From CAVLDP01 sp963661945 (GTDB lineage: Bacteria; Bacillota; Clostridia; Lachnospirales; Lachnospiraceae), in the NCBI GenBank assembly GCA_963661945.1, contig CAVLDP010000009.1, positions 4,741-68,740 of the forward strand: a stretch of 64,000 nt of DNA, written 5' to 3'. The position numbers and the translations under genes were made by a program. Below the pieces are notes generated by a model, which searched no databases, was not told the origin of the DNA, and saw nothing but the letters and a program-made list of their open reading frames with translations. This document shows, one piece after another, positions 7,915-16,311 of this stretch. Each line of letters begins with the position of its first letter. Within the stretch, counting starts at the first letter, position 1.

Positions 7915-9291
7915 ATGTTTGTAGGGAGAGAACGCGAGATTGCAGAACTGAATATCTTTCTGGAGGATTCCGGCAAGGATATTGCGTGTGTATACGGACG
8001 TAAGGGGATTGGTAAGACTACGCTTCTTAAGCATTTTGCAGAGGGGACGAATCATTTTTATTTCACAGCATATCCTACAACGGAGAATGAGATGCTTCGT
8101 TTTATGGGACTTGCTTTTGGTATGAAGAGCGCACCAGAGAGCTTATCCGAGGCACTGGATTTCGTTGGAGAGAAGGCAGGAGAGGATGATTTCCTCCTGA
8201 TTTTGGATCATTATGGGGATTTCGTGAAGGCTGGGGCTGATTTTGAAGCCGTACTTCAGGAATATGTGAATTCTAAGTGGGCAAATCAGAGAATCAAGGT
8301 GATTCTTGCAGAGGATTTGTATCTGAATGTGGATAAGTTCGTCACGGGCAAGAAGGCTACCTGGCGTATTAATAAGGTTTCATTGATTGAGGTGGGTTCG
8401 CTTGGCATATATGATATGAGAGAACTACTTCCGGAAGTGTCATCCTTTGATTTGGCATTTCTATATGGACTTACAGGTGGAATTCCATCAAATGTGAATC
8501 GTATTCAGACACTTGCTGGAGATGAGGCAATTCAGAGACTTTTCCTGGAAGAGGAAGCAGCTGAACTTAGTAGACCAGAGGCGATTCTCTCTTCAGAGCT
8601 TAGAGAGTTATCTTATTATAATAGAATGCTTGTGGGACTAGCTGCTGGTAATACCAGGGTGAATCAGATCTCAAGCCTTGTAGAGAAGCCAAAGGATGTG
8701 GTTGTTCCATATTTCAACACTCTTATGAATGTCGGTATGGTTCAGAAGGAGAATCCGATTACAGAGAAGACGAACCGCAAGAAGACCAGATATTCTATCG
8801 TGAATACATCTGATGAATTCTGGTATCGATTTATAGCACCTAGGATGGACCTCTTCTATGCTGGTGACAGTGATGGACTTCTTAGCGCGATTCATGATGA
8901 CATGGATGGCTATATGCACGGCGTTTTTGTTCGCATGTGTAGAGAATACCTTCTGAAGCAGTCTGCTAAGGGCGAACTGCCATTTACCATAGATGAACTT
9001 GGTAATTGGTGGGTCAATGATGACGAGAAGGGCACGACAAGCGACTTTGATATGGTGGCACTCGGCAAGCAGCAGGGCAAGACGGCGACGATATTTGGCC
9101 GCTGCTACTACAGCGATGAGCCGGTGGATCTTCGAGAGCTGAAGGAACTCATTGATCTAACCAAGATGATTGAACATAATGGTGACCGTTTCTACCTGGT
9201 CTTCTCTAAGGCGGGTTTTCACGAGAATGCCAAGACAGCGGCCGCTGCCATTTGGAATATTATGCTAGTAACACTTGAGGATATTTGCTAG
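7915..9291 (+). CDS. STAND/archaeal-type ATPase with DUF234-like C-terminus
   Basis: A 458-residue protein of the Arch_ATPase plus DUF234 architecture common in anaerobes. Seen: an N-terminal FVGREREI motif, Walker A GRKGIGKTTLL at about 28-38, and LLILDHYGDF where Walker B belongs. The second acidic residue usual in this family (DE) is His here. Residues about 230-300 resemble a winged helix. The C-terminal part resembles the restriction-like DUF234 fold, with SDFDMVAL and then IFGRCYYS where family members carry an E-x-K type motif; the lysine is absent. Function is unknown. It may be an ATP-binding regulator rather than an active nuclease. SD GTAAGGAG supports the start. It lies 54 nt before the transketolase genes. 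Confidence 0.8.
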   Translation: MFVGREREIAELNIFLEDSGKDIACVYGRKGIGKTTLLKHFAEGTNHFYFTAYPTTENEMLRFMGLAFGMKSAPESLSEALDFVGEKAGEDDFLLILDHYGDFVKAGADFEAVLQEYVNSKWANQRIKVILAEDLYLNVDKFVTGKKATWRINKVSLIEVGSLGIYDMRELLPEVSSFDLAFLYGLTGGIPSNVNRIQTLAGDEAIQRLFLEEEAAELSRPEAILSSELRELSYYNRMLVGLAAGNTRVNQISSLVEKPKDVVVPYFNTLMNVGMVQKENPITEKTNRKKTRYSIVNTSDEFWYRFIAPRMDLFYAGDSDGLLSAIHDDMDGYMHGVFVRMCREYLLKQSAKGELPFTIDELGNWWVNDDEKGTTSDFDMVALGKQQGKTATIFGRCYYSDEPVDLRELKELIDLTKMIEHNGDRFYLVFSKAGFHENAKTAAAAIWNIMLVTLEDIC

Positions 9292-9345
9292 AATGAAACG
9301 GGCGTTTAGATACGCAAGGCACATTTAACAAGAAAGGACGACACT

Positions 9346-10185
9346 ATGACAAATCTGGAATTACAGAAGAAGGCAGTAGCGATTCGCAAGGGAATTGTTA
9401 CTGGTGTACATTCTGCCAAGGCTGGACATCCGGGCGGATCATTATCAGCAGCAGAGGTATTTACCTATCTCTACTTTGAGGAGATGAATATTGATCCAGA
9501 GAATCCTGCGAAAGCGGACAGAGATCGTTTCGTATTGTCTAAGGGACATACTGCTCCTGGACTTTATGCAGCGCTCGCAGAGAGGGGTTATTTCCCAAAG
9601 GAGGATCTGAAGACTCTTCGCCACATCGGTTCTCACCTGCAGGGACATCCTTGTGTGGCACATACACCAGGTATTGATGCATCTTCAGGCTCTCTCGGCC
9701 AGGGTATCTCTGTGGCATGTGGTATGGCGCTTTCTGCCAAGCTTTCCGGTGATGATTATCGTGTCTATACTTTGCTCGGTGATGGCGAGATTGAGGAAGG
9801 ACAGGTGTGGGAGGCTGCTATGCTTGCTGGCTTCCGCAAGCTGGATAATCTGGTTGTCATCGTAGATAATAATGGATTGCAGATTGACGGACCGATTGAT
9901 GAAGTCAATTCTCCATATCCAATTCCAGAGAAGTTTCGTGCATTTAACTTCCATGTAATTGAAGTAAGTGATGGCAATGATTTCGACCAGCTTCGCGCAG
10001 CTTTTGATGAGGCTCGCTCTACGAAGGGACAGCCTACTGCAATCGTTATGAAGACGGTGAAGGGCAAGGGCGTCTCCTATATGGAGAACCAGGTCGGTTG
10101 GCATGGCAAGGCTCCAAATGACGAGGAGTATGCAATTGCTATGGAAGAATTACAGAAGATGGAGGATGCGTTATGTCAGATGTAA
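9346..10185 (+). CDS. tktN: Transketolase, N-terminal subunit
   Basis: Carries the thiamine-diphosphate-binding half of transketolase, which moves C2 units in the non-oxidative pentose phosphate pathway. In 279 residues: GHPGGSLS near 27, the SKGH segment near 64, and the ThDP/Mg motif GDGEIEEGQ...DNN at about 144-172. Transketolase is naturally split in two genes in many Firmicutes and archaea, so this is not a frameshift: both halves have their own start and overlap by 13 nt. SD AAAGGA supports the start. Confidence 0.95.
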   Translation: MTNLELQKKAVAIRKGIVTGVHSAKAGHPGGSLSAAEVFTYLYFEEMNIDPENPAKADRDRFVLSKGHTAPGLYAALAERGYFPKEDLKTLRHIGSHLQGHPCVAHTPGIDASSGSLGQGISVACGMALSAKLSGDDYRVYTLLGDGEIEEGQVWEAAMLAGFRKLDNLVVIVDNNGLQIDGPIDEVNSPYPIPEKFRAFNFHVIEVSDGNDFDQLRAAFDEARSTKGQPTAIVMKTVKGKGVSYMENQVGWHGKAPNDEEYAIAMEELQKMEDALCQM

Positions 10186-11111
10186 AGAAAGTTGCTACCA
10201 GACAGAGCTACGGCGAAGCCTTAGTATCTCTGGGTGAGAAGCATGACAATCTTGTTGTTCTTGATGCAGATCTTGCTGAAGCTACGAAGACTGGCACCTT
10301 CAAGAAAGCATTTCCAGATCGATTTATTGACTGCGGTATCGCAGAGTCTAATATGGTTGGCGTAGCAGCAGGACTTGCCTCTACGGGCAAGGTTCCATTT
10401 TGCTCATCTTTTGCTATGTTTGCAGCAGGCCGCGCCTATGAGCAGGTTCGTAATTCAGTAGGATACCCACATCTGAATGTGAAGATTGGTGCAACACATG
10501 CTGGTATTTCTGTCGGTGAAGATGGCGCAACCCACCAGTGCTTAGAGGATATCGCTCTTATGAGAGAGATTCCTGGCATGGTAGTAATTAATCCATCCGA
10601 TGATATTGAGGCCAAGGCTGCAGTTGAGGCAGCATATGAGCATGAAGGACCAGTTTACCTTCGCTTTGGCCGTTTGGCAGTGCCTGTAATTAATGACAAT
10701 CCAGATTACAAGTTTGAGATTGGTAAGGGAACCGTCCTGAAGGAAGGATGTGACCTGACTCTGATCGCAACTGGACTAGAGGTAAATGAAGCACTTGAAG
10801 CTACTAAGATGTTAGAAGCAGATGGCATTAGCGTAGAGCTTATTAATATTCATACGATTAAGCCACTAGATGAAGAGCTTGTAATTCGCTCTGCAGCGAA
10901 GACTGGCAAGGTAGTTACAGTAGAGGAGCATTCGGTAATCGGAGGTCTTGGTTCTGCTGTTGCGGAAGTCTTATCGGAGAAGCAGCCTACCAAGATGAAG
11001 AGAATCGGTGTCTATGATACCTTTGGCGAGTCTGGCCCAGCAGTTGATTTGCTTCATAAGTATCTTCTCGATGCTGAGGGAATCTATACACAAGTAAAGG
11101 ATTTTATCTAA
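10173..11111 (+). CDS. tktC: Transketolase, C-terminal subunit
   Basis: Supplies the pyrimidine-binding and C-terminal domains of split transketolase in 312 residues. It shows the conserved glutamate region CGIAESNMVG (about 49-58), the loop TFAMFAAGR-type segment (SSFAMFAAGRAYEQ), HAGISVGEDGATHQ, and a C-terminal domain with TVEEHSVIGGLGSAVAE. It starts inside the end of tktN (13-nt overlap), so the two chains are likely coupled in translation and form one heterotetramer. Confidence 0.95.
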   Translation: MSDVKKVATRQSYGEALVSLGEKHDNLVVLDADLAEATKTGTFKKAFPDRFIDCGIAESNMVGVAAGLASTGKVPFCSSFAMFAAGRAYEQVRNSVGYPHLNVKIGATHAGISVGEDGATHQCLEDIALMREIPGMVVINPSDDIEAKAAVEAAYEHEGPVYLRFGRLAVPVINDNPDYKFEIGKGTVLKEGCDLTLIATGLEVNEALEATKMLEADGISVELINIHTIKPLDEELVIRSAAKTGKVVTVEEHSVIGGLGSAVAEVLSEKQPTKMKRIGVYDTFGESGPAVDLLHKYLLDAEGIYTQVKDFI

Positions 11112-11112
11112 T

Positions 11113-11349
11113 ATGAATACACCAAATCCAGCTATGCTTATGAAGCTTATGGGAGCTAAGAAGAAGTTCGAGGGCAACCATCCTAAGTTTGCATCATTTA
11201 TATCAACAGTCATTCGACAGGGAGTAAATGAAGGAGATATCATAGAGATTTCCATTACTCGTCCGGATGGCACCAAGCTTGAGAGCAATCTGAAGGTACA
11301 AGCCTCTGATATGGAGCTTGTGGAAGATCTGAAGAGCTTAGCTAAGTAA
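11113..11349 (+). CDS. Small protein of unknown function, 78 aa
   Basis: It begins 1 nt after the tktC stop and shares its operon. The sequence is balanced and soluble: a basic N-terminal helix region (MLMKLMGAKKKFEGNHPKF), then a beta-rich stretch with EGDIIEISITRPDGTK and an acidic C-terminal helix. No signal peptide or metal motif. AAAGGA lies about 11 nt upstream of the ATG. The composition looks genuinely coding and the spacing is tight, but I recognise no domain. A role near transketolase is only positional. Confidence 0.7.
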   Translation: MNTPNPAMLMKLMGAKKKFEGNHPKFASFISTVIRQGVNEGDIIEISITRPDGTKLESNLKVQASDMELVEDLKSLAK

Positions 11350-11436
11350 AACTTTAATTTCATTTTAAGTATAATTTAAGGTCCTCTTAAGGATTGGGTT
11401 CTAGAATGAACTCAAGTCGTTAGGAGGGCTTTTATT

Positions 11437-13251
11437 ATGCGAAAGAAACAAGTGAGATTATTAACTGGCTTTTTGGTTGCGCTGATGGGCGTAACTTTAT
11501 TTACTACAACACCTGCAACCATGGTAAGTATGGCGGCGACAAGCTCTGCTTCTTCTGAGAAGTCATCGGGCGATGCACCGTCTTCTGAAGCACCATCTGG
11601 AGAAGCGCCAGAAAAACCAGACGGAGAGACATCCGGTGAGGCTCCATCCGGTGAAGCACCAGAAAAACCAGACGGAGATTCTTCCGGCGAGGCTCCATCA
11701 GGTGAGGCACCATCTGGTGAGGCTCCATCCGGCGAGGCTCCATCCGGCGAAGCTCCATCAGGTGGAGGACCTGGCGGACAGTCGACAGGCGTTGATTCTT
11801 ATACAGCTGTAACGGAATTCACCCTGGATGATGAGTCGACCGATGAGACCTATACATCAACCGGAACGGATGAGAATGCAATACTTAATCAGGGCGTTGA
11901 GGTGATTCTGAATAATCCAACTGTTACAAGAACGAGCGAGGATTCTACAGGTGGCGATAATTCCAGCTTCTATGGAGTCGGCGCAGCGATTCTTGGTACA
12001 TCTGGAACTACCTATGTAAATGGTGGATCGGTAACAACGGATTCTGCTGGTGGCGCAGGAATCTTCTCTTATGGAGATAATGTGACATATGCACAGGGCG
12101 TCACGATAAATACAACGCAGGATACCTCTGGCGGACTGCATGCAGCAGGCGGCGGAACCCTCTATGCTTGGGGCTGTGATGTCACGACAAATGGAGAGTC
12201 CTCTGCGGCAATTCGTTCGGACCGCGGTGGCGGAACGATGGTTGTAGATGGCGGAACTTATACCTCGAATGGTACCGGTTCTCCAGCAGTCTATTGTACG
12301 GCAGATATTACGGTAAATGATGCTACGCTTAATGCTACAGGTTCTGAGGGAATCTGTATCGAGGGTCTGAATTCTCTTCGACTCTTTGATTCGGATCTGA
12401 CATGCAATATGCCGGATAATGAGCAGAATGAGACGACCTGGTCTGTCATTCTCTATCAGTCTATGTCCGGCGATTCGGAAGAAGGAAACTCTACATTTGA
12501 GATGGTGGGAGGAAGCATTACTTCAGAGAATGGAGGCATCTTCTACACGACAAATACAGAGTCTACTTTCTATCTAAATGATGTAACGATTACTTCTTGT
12601 GACGATTCTGAGTATTTCCTTCGTGCGACAGGAAATACCAATGCAAGAGGCTGGGGCTCAACTGGCTCAAATGGAGCTCAGTGTAACTTCACAGCAGATA
12701 CCCAGGCTATGTCTGGTGATGTCGTATGGGATTCTGTATCGACTCTTGATTTCTATATGACAAATGGCAGCAGCCTAACAGGCGCGGTAGTGGATGATGA
12801 GTCTGCTGCTGGCGAAGGTGGCGATGGCTATTGCAATATGTATATTTCTGATGATTCTACCTGGACAGTGACAGGTGATTCTACACTTACTAATCTCTAT
12901 AATGAGGGAACAATTGTAGATGGCGATGGCAAAACTGTGTCAATTGTTGGAACAGATGGAACTGTATATGTAGAAGGTACATCAGATATCACAATTACAG
13001 TTGCTTCTTATTCAGAGGAGGCTGACTTCTCTGGCTCTGCTTATTCAGATGGCGAGACACCGAGCTTTGCAACCTATGAGGTAGAGAAGCCGGATTGCCT
13101 GACTGCAAATACTCTTGGAACAGAAGCAGAGACCGCAGAGCTTGCTTCTACTACATCGAAGAAAGGCGTAATGGCAGGTTTCGTTGGCCTTGTGGCACTT
13201 GTTGTGGTTGCTGCAATATTTGCCATTCGTCGTAAATTTACCAAATCCTAA
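11437..13251 (+). CDS. Surface-anchored repeat and beta-helix protein
   Basis: A 604-residue exported protein. Residues 1-33 form a signal peptide. Residues 45-112 are low-complexity repeats of GEAPS with two EKPDG interruptions. Residues about 115-530 are Gly/Thr/Ser/Asn-rich with repeated short strands (VNGGSVTTDSAGG, VVDGGTYTSNG, NDATLNATGSEG), the pattern of a right-handed parallel beta-helix such as adhesins or pectate-lyase-like folds. A C-terminal membrane helix (about 575-597) with a basic tail, without LPXTG, should anchor it. The repeat arm would hold the helix away from the wall. Binding target unknown. SD TAGGAGGG precedes the start, and a strong terminator follows. Confidence 0.85.
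   Translation: MRKKQVRLLTGFLVALMGVTLFTTTPATMVSMAATSSASSEKSSGDAPSSEAPSGEAPEKPDGETSGEAPSGEAPEKPDGDSSGEAPSGEAPSGEAPSGEAPSGEAPSGGGPGGQSTGVDSYTAVTEFTLDDESTDETYTSTGTDENAILNQGVEVILNNPTVTRTSEDSTGGDNSSFYGVGAAILGTSGTTYVNGGSVTTDSAGGAGIFSYGDNVTYAQGVTINTTQDTSGGLHAAGGGTLYAWGCDVTTNGESSAAIRSDRGGGTMVVDGGTYTSNGTGSPAVYCTADITVNDATLNATGSEGICIEGLNSLRLFDSDLTCNMPDNEQNETTWSVILYQSMSGDSEEGNSTFEMVGGSITSENGGIFYTTNTESTFYLNDVTITSCDDSEYFLRATGNTNARGWGSTGSNGAQCNFTADTQAMSGDVVWDSVSTLDFYMTNGSSLTGAVVDDESAAGEGGDGYCNMYISDDSTWTVTGDSTLTNLYNEGTIVDGDGKTVSIVGTDGTVYVEGTSDITITVASYSEEADFSGSAYSDGETPSFATYEVEKPDCLTANTLGTEAETAELASTTSKKGVMAGFVGLVALVVVAAIFAIRRKFTKS
11569..11772 (+). repeat. 15-bp tandem repeats encoding GEAPS
   Basis: The DNA encodes GEAPS about ten times, five of them uninterrupted near 11685-11760, plus two copies of a longer unit with EKPDG. 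Copies differ at synonymous positions (ggtgaggct, ggcgaagct), but long runs stay alike, so slippage-driven length change is likely between strains. Confidence 0.85.
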
Positions 13252-13268
13252 TAATCAACCTATACACA

Positions 13269-13309
13269 GAGAGGCTCCTTCTATCCGAGAAGGGGCCTCT
13301 CACATTTTT
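13269..13309 (+). terminator. Rho-independent terminator after the surface-protein gene
   Basis: GAGAGGCTCCTTCT pairs with AGAAGGGGCCTCTC through 14 bp including one G-U pair, loop ATCCG, followed shortly by TTTTT at 13305-13309. Confidence 0.85.
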
Positions 13310-13426
13310 AAGCGACAGGGGGATATTTCCTGTGGAGAAAAGGGGAATAACAGCCGGGGAAATATCAGATAATTCTGAGGAAGCTTCTAAACCGTCGTAT
13401 AGAAGGAAAAGAATTCTTACAAAATC

Positions 13427-13455
13427 TTGTGAGAGATATGTAACTTTGCTATAAT
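13427..13455 (+). promoter_or_regulatory. Sigma-A promoter of glgC
   Basis: TTGTGA (13427-13432), exactly 17 nt, then a perfect TATAAT (13450-13455). The expected transcript starts near 13462, giving a leader of about 65 nt. Upstream, 13328-13376 holds a 9-bp inverted repeat GATATTTCC/GGAAATATC of unknown role. Confidence 0.75.
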
Positions 13456-13472
13456 TTTTATAAGAATTATTT

Positions 13473-13488
13473 CACAGAGGAATCTGTG
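13473..13488 (+). promoter_or_regulatory. GGAA-loop hairpin in glgC leader, candidate CsrA site
   Basis: CACAGA-GGAA-TCTGTG is a perfect 6-bp hairpin with GGA exposed in the loop, the hallmark of CsrA/RsmA sites. Three more GGA triplets follow before the glgC start (13488, 13492, 13509). In E. coli CsrA binds GGA sites in the glgC leader and represses glycogen synthesis; csrA itself is in this window at 59670. The core ACANGGANGU is not exact here. Confidence 0.45.
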
Positions 13489-13526
13489 GATGGATGACTA
13501 GATTTAGGGGACGTGAGGTGAGCTAT

Positions 13527-14801
13527 ATGGCAGGTAAGGAAATGATCGCTATGCTACTTGCAGGCGGTCAGGGAAGCAGACTGGGGGTGCTGACATCCAA
13601 CGTGGCTAAGCCGGCAGTTGCCTTTGGTGGTAAGTATCGAATTATCGATTTTCCGCTGAGCAATTGCATTAATTCGGGGATTGATACGGTTGGCGTGTTA
13701 ACACAGTATCAGCCACTGGAACTTAACTCTCACATTGGAATCGGTATTCCTTGGGATTTGGACCGAAACAATGGAGGCGTTACAGTTCTTCCTCCATATG
13801 AGAGAAGTGGTAATAGCGAGTGGTACTCAGGTACTGCGAATGCAATTTATCAGAATCTCAAGTATATGGAGAGCTATGATCCGGAATATGTCTTGATTCT
13901 GTCTGGAGATCATATCTACAAGATGGATTATGAAGCCATGTTGGATTTCCACAAGCAAAATGATGCAGATGTCACAATTGCTGCATTTCCAGTGCCGATA
14001 GAAGAGGCAAGTCGATTCGGCGTGGTTGTGGCCGATGAAGAGAAGAGAATCAATGAATTCGAAGAGAAGCCGGAACATCCGAAGAGCAATCTTGCTTCGA
14101 TGGGAATCTACATCTTCAGCTGGCCGGTTCTGAAGGAAGCACTGATTACGCTGAAGGACCAGAGTAATTGTGACTTCGGTAAGCACATTATTCCGTATTG
14201 CTTTAATAAGGGAATGCGACTGTTTGCTTACGAATTCAATGGATACTGGAAGGATGTTGGAACGCTTGGCTCTTATTGGGAAGCGAACATGGAGCTGATC
14301 GATTTGATTCCAGAATTCAACCTCTATGAGGAATTCTGGAAGATCTATACCAAGCAGGACATGATCGAACCTCAGTATATTGCGCCGTCTGCCAAGGTTA
14401 CCAAGGCAATTATTGGTGCGGGAGACGAGATCTATGGAGAGGTTACAGGCTGCGTGCTTGGGGCTGGCGTTGTGATCGAAGAGGGAGCTGTTGTGAAGGA
14501 CTCCATTATCATGAAGGGAGTTCGGATTGGCAAGGGCACAATCATTGACAGGGCTATCATTGCTGAGGAATGTGTGATTGGTGAGAATTGTCATATCGGT
14601 GTTGGACCAGAGGCGCCGAATCAGCTCAAGGAGAGTGTATACTCCTTCGGTCTGGCCACAATTGGCGCGAAGACGATTATTCCAGACGGAGTAAGCGTCG
14701 GAAGAAATACAGCAATTTCTGGTGCGACAGAATTAAGTGATTATCCAAACGGCGCACTTCCTAGTGGCGGCTATATTATTAAGGCAGGTGAAGTGGAATG
14801 A
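13527..14801 (+). CDS. glgC: Glucose-1-phosphate adenylyltransferase GlgC
   Basis: Makes ADP-glucose from ATP and glucose-1-phosphate, the committed step of bacterial glycogen synthesis. In 424 residues: the nucleotidyl-transferase signature MLLAGGQGSRLGVLT at the N-terminus, YRIIDFPLSNC, WYSGTANAIYQN, the substrate motif EEKPEHPKSNLASMGIYIF, and a C-terminal left-handed beta-helix with hexapeptide repeats. I chose the ATG at 13527 because GAGGTGA lies 5-6 nt upstream; an in-frame ATG at 13494 lacks an SD. It overlaps glgD by 4 nt (ATGA). Confidence 0.95.
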   Translation: MAGKEMIAMLLAGGQGSRLGVLTSNVAKPAVAFGGKYRIIDFPLSNCINSGIDTVGVLTQYQPLELNSHIGIGIPWDLDRNNGGVTVLPPYERSGNSEWYSGTANAIYQNLKYMESYDPEYVLILSGDHIYKMDYEAMLDFHKQNDADVTIAAFPVPIEEASRFGVVVADEEKRINEFEEKPEHPKSNLASMGIYIFSWPVLKEALITLKDQSNCDFGKHIIPYCFNKGMRLFAYEFNGYWKDVGTLGSYWEANMELIDLIPEFNLYEEFWKIYTKQDMIEPQYIAPSAKVTKAIIGAGDEIYGEVTGCVLGAGVVIEEGAVVKDSIIMKGVRIGKGTIIDRAIIAEECVIGENCHIGVGPEAPNQLKESVYSFGLATIGAKTIIPDGVSVGRNTAISGATELSDYPNGALPSGGYIIKAGEVE

Positions 14802-15916
14802 AGGCGTTAGGAATTGTTTTGGCAGGTGGTAATAGTACCAGAATGCAGAACCTGTCCGAGAAAAGAGCAATATCTGCAATGCCTGTTGGTTGTAGCTATC
14901 GTGCAATCGACTTCACCTTAAGCAGCATGACGAATTCGCACATTCAGACGGTTGCAGTATTAAGCCAATACAATGCGAGATCTTTGAATGAGCATCTGAA
15001 TTCTTCCAAGTGGTGGAATTTTGGTCGTAAGCAGGGCGGTCTATTCTTATTTACACCGACGGTTACGGCAGACAATAGCTGGTGGTATCGCGGAACGGCG
15101 GATGCCATGTGGCAGAATATTGATTTCCTGAAGAAGAGACATGAACCGCATGTGATTATCGCGAGTGGTGATGGCGTCTATAAGCTGGATTTCAACAAGG
15201 TGCTTGATTATCATATCGAGAAGCATGCCAATATCACTGTGGTATGCGCCAAGGCTCCGGATTATGATGACATTAATCGTTTTGGCGTGGTGAAGATGGA
15301 TGCAGATGGTCAGATTACTGATTTCGAGGAGAAGCCGATGATGGCTCATTCGAATCTGGTATCTACCGGCATCTATGTCATTCGAAGGCGAACCTTGATT
15401 GAACTTCTCGAACAGTGCAATCGCGAAGGCCGTTACAATTTTGTTACGGATATCCTGATTCGCTATCTTGGAACCAAGAAGATTTATGGCTATCAGATGG
15501 ATGGCTATTGGAGCAATATCGCATCTGTCGATGCTTACTATCACACGAATATGGACTTCCTCAAGCCGGATGTTCGAAACTACTTCTTCCGAACAGAGCC
15601 AAAGGTATATTCGAAGGCATATGACCTGGCGCCGGCCAAGTACAATATGGGGTCGGAGGTTATCAACAGTCTGGTAGGCAGCGGCTGTATTATCAACAGC
15701 AGGGTGGAGAATTCCATTCTGTTCAAGAAAGTTTTTGTGGGTAACAACTGTACAATTAAGAACTCGATTATCTTAAATGGGGCTTACATAGGGGACAATG
15801 TACACGTCGAGAACTGTATTGTAGAGAGCAATGAGACTTTACTTTCTAACTCGAGCTATATAGGAAGTGACGGCATCAAGATCATTGCAGAGAAAAATAA
15901 TCGCTTCGGCATATAG
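14798..15916 (+). CDS. glgD: Glycogen biosynthesis protein GlgD
   Basis: A 372-residue paralogue of GlgC that pairs with it in Firmicutes; GlgD is generally catalytically weak and modulates the GlgC partner. Seen: an N-terminal VLAGGNSTRMQNLSEKRA, in which the glycine-rich loop is altered against GlgC, the FEEKPMMAHSNLVSTGIYVI motif, and hexapeptide repeats at the end. It is coupled to glgC by an ATGA overlap and lies 21 nt before spoVG. No glycogen synthase or branching enzyme gene is in the window. Confidence 0.93.
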   Translation: MKALGIVLAGGNSTRMQNLSEKRAISAMPVGCSYRAIDFTLSSMTNSHIQTVAVLSQYNARSLNEHLNSSKWWNFGRKQGGLFLFTPTVTADNSWWYRGTADAMWQNIDFLKKRHEPHVIIASGDGVYKLDFNKVLDYHIEKHANITVVCAKAPDYDDINRFGVVKMDADGQITDFEEKPMMAHSNLVSTGIYVIRRRTLIELLEQCNREGRYNFVTDILIRYLGTKKIYGYQMDGYWSNIASVDAYYHTNMDFLKPDVRNYFFRTEPKVYSKAYDLAPAKYNMGSEVINSLVGSGCIINSRVENSILFKKVFVGNNCTIKNSIILNGAYIGDNVHVENCIVESNETLLSNSSYIGSDGIKIIAEKNNRFGI

Positions 15917-15937
15917 CTGAAAACGGGGGTAAAGAGT

Positions 15938-16213
15938 ATGACAATTACAGACATTCGCATTCGTAAGATCGAAAAGGAAGGTAAGATGAAGGCGGTGGTT
16001 TCCATCACCATTGATGATGTCTTCGTAGTACACGACATCAAGATTATCGAAGGTGAGAAGGGGCTATTCATTGCAATGCCAAGCCGAAAGGCAACGGATG
16101 GCGAATACAAGGATATCGCGCATCCAATCAAGTCCGATACGCGCGAGATGCTTCAGAACATGATTCTTGAGAAGTATGAGAAGGAACTTGATGAAGAGAC
16201 GTTATCTTTTTAG
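15938..16213 (+). CDS. spoVG: RNA/DNA-binding regulator SpoVG
   Basis: Small (91 aa) SpoVG-family protein: MTITDIRIRKIEKEGKMKAVVSITIDDVFVVHDIKIIEG, FIAMPSRK and AHPIKSDTREML are all diagnostic. The family binds nucleic acid and acts as a global regulator in sporulating and non-sporulating Firmicutes; the name does not imply sporulation. Followed by a terminator at 16232. In Bacillus spoVG also lies near pth and mfd. Confidence 0.95.
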   Translation: MTITDIRIRKIEKEGKMKAVVSITIDDVFVVHDIKIIEGEKGLFIAMPSRKATDGEYKDIAHPIKSDTREMLQNMILEKYEKELDEETLSF

Positions 16214-16231
16214 GAGAAGATGAATGGGGGT

Positions 16232-16269
16232 AGAGAGCCATCTGAGGGATGGCTCTCTTTTCTTTTTTG
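16232..16269 (+). terminator. Terminator after spoVG
   Basis: AGAGAGCCATC-TGAGG-GATGGCTCTCT, an 11-bp perfect stem, followed by TTTTCTTTTTT. Confidence 0.92.
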
Positions 16270-16311
16270 TAGTAGAATGATTGGGCAAATGAATAAATAA
16301 GAGGTATATCT

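Noticed and set aside
9346..11111. Transketolase broken by a frameshift
   Set aside because: Two-gene transketolase is normal in Firmicutes and archaea; both parts have complete ends and a coupled start.
11370..11407. Promoter for the surface-protein gene (TATAAT at 11370, TAGAAT at 11402)
   Set aside because: Both -10-like hexamers lack a credible -35, so I could not assign a promoter.
11569..11772. CRISPR-like array
   Set aside because: The repeats are contiguous, in frame, without spacers, and encode GEAPS.
13494..13526. Upstream in-frame ATG as glgC start
   Set aside because: No SD precedes it, and the extra 11 residues precede the conserved N-terminus; ATG 13527 has GAGGTGA.
13827..14594. 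Open frame of 255 codons on the minus strand inside glgC
   Set aside because: It lies opposite the well-supported glgC gene; composition is rich in Asn, His and Ile as in reverse-strand shadows.
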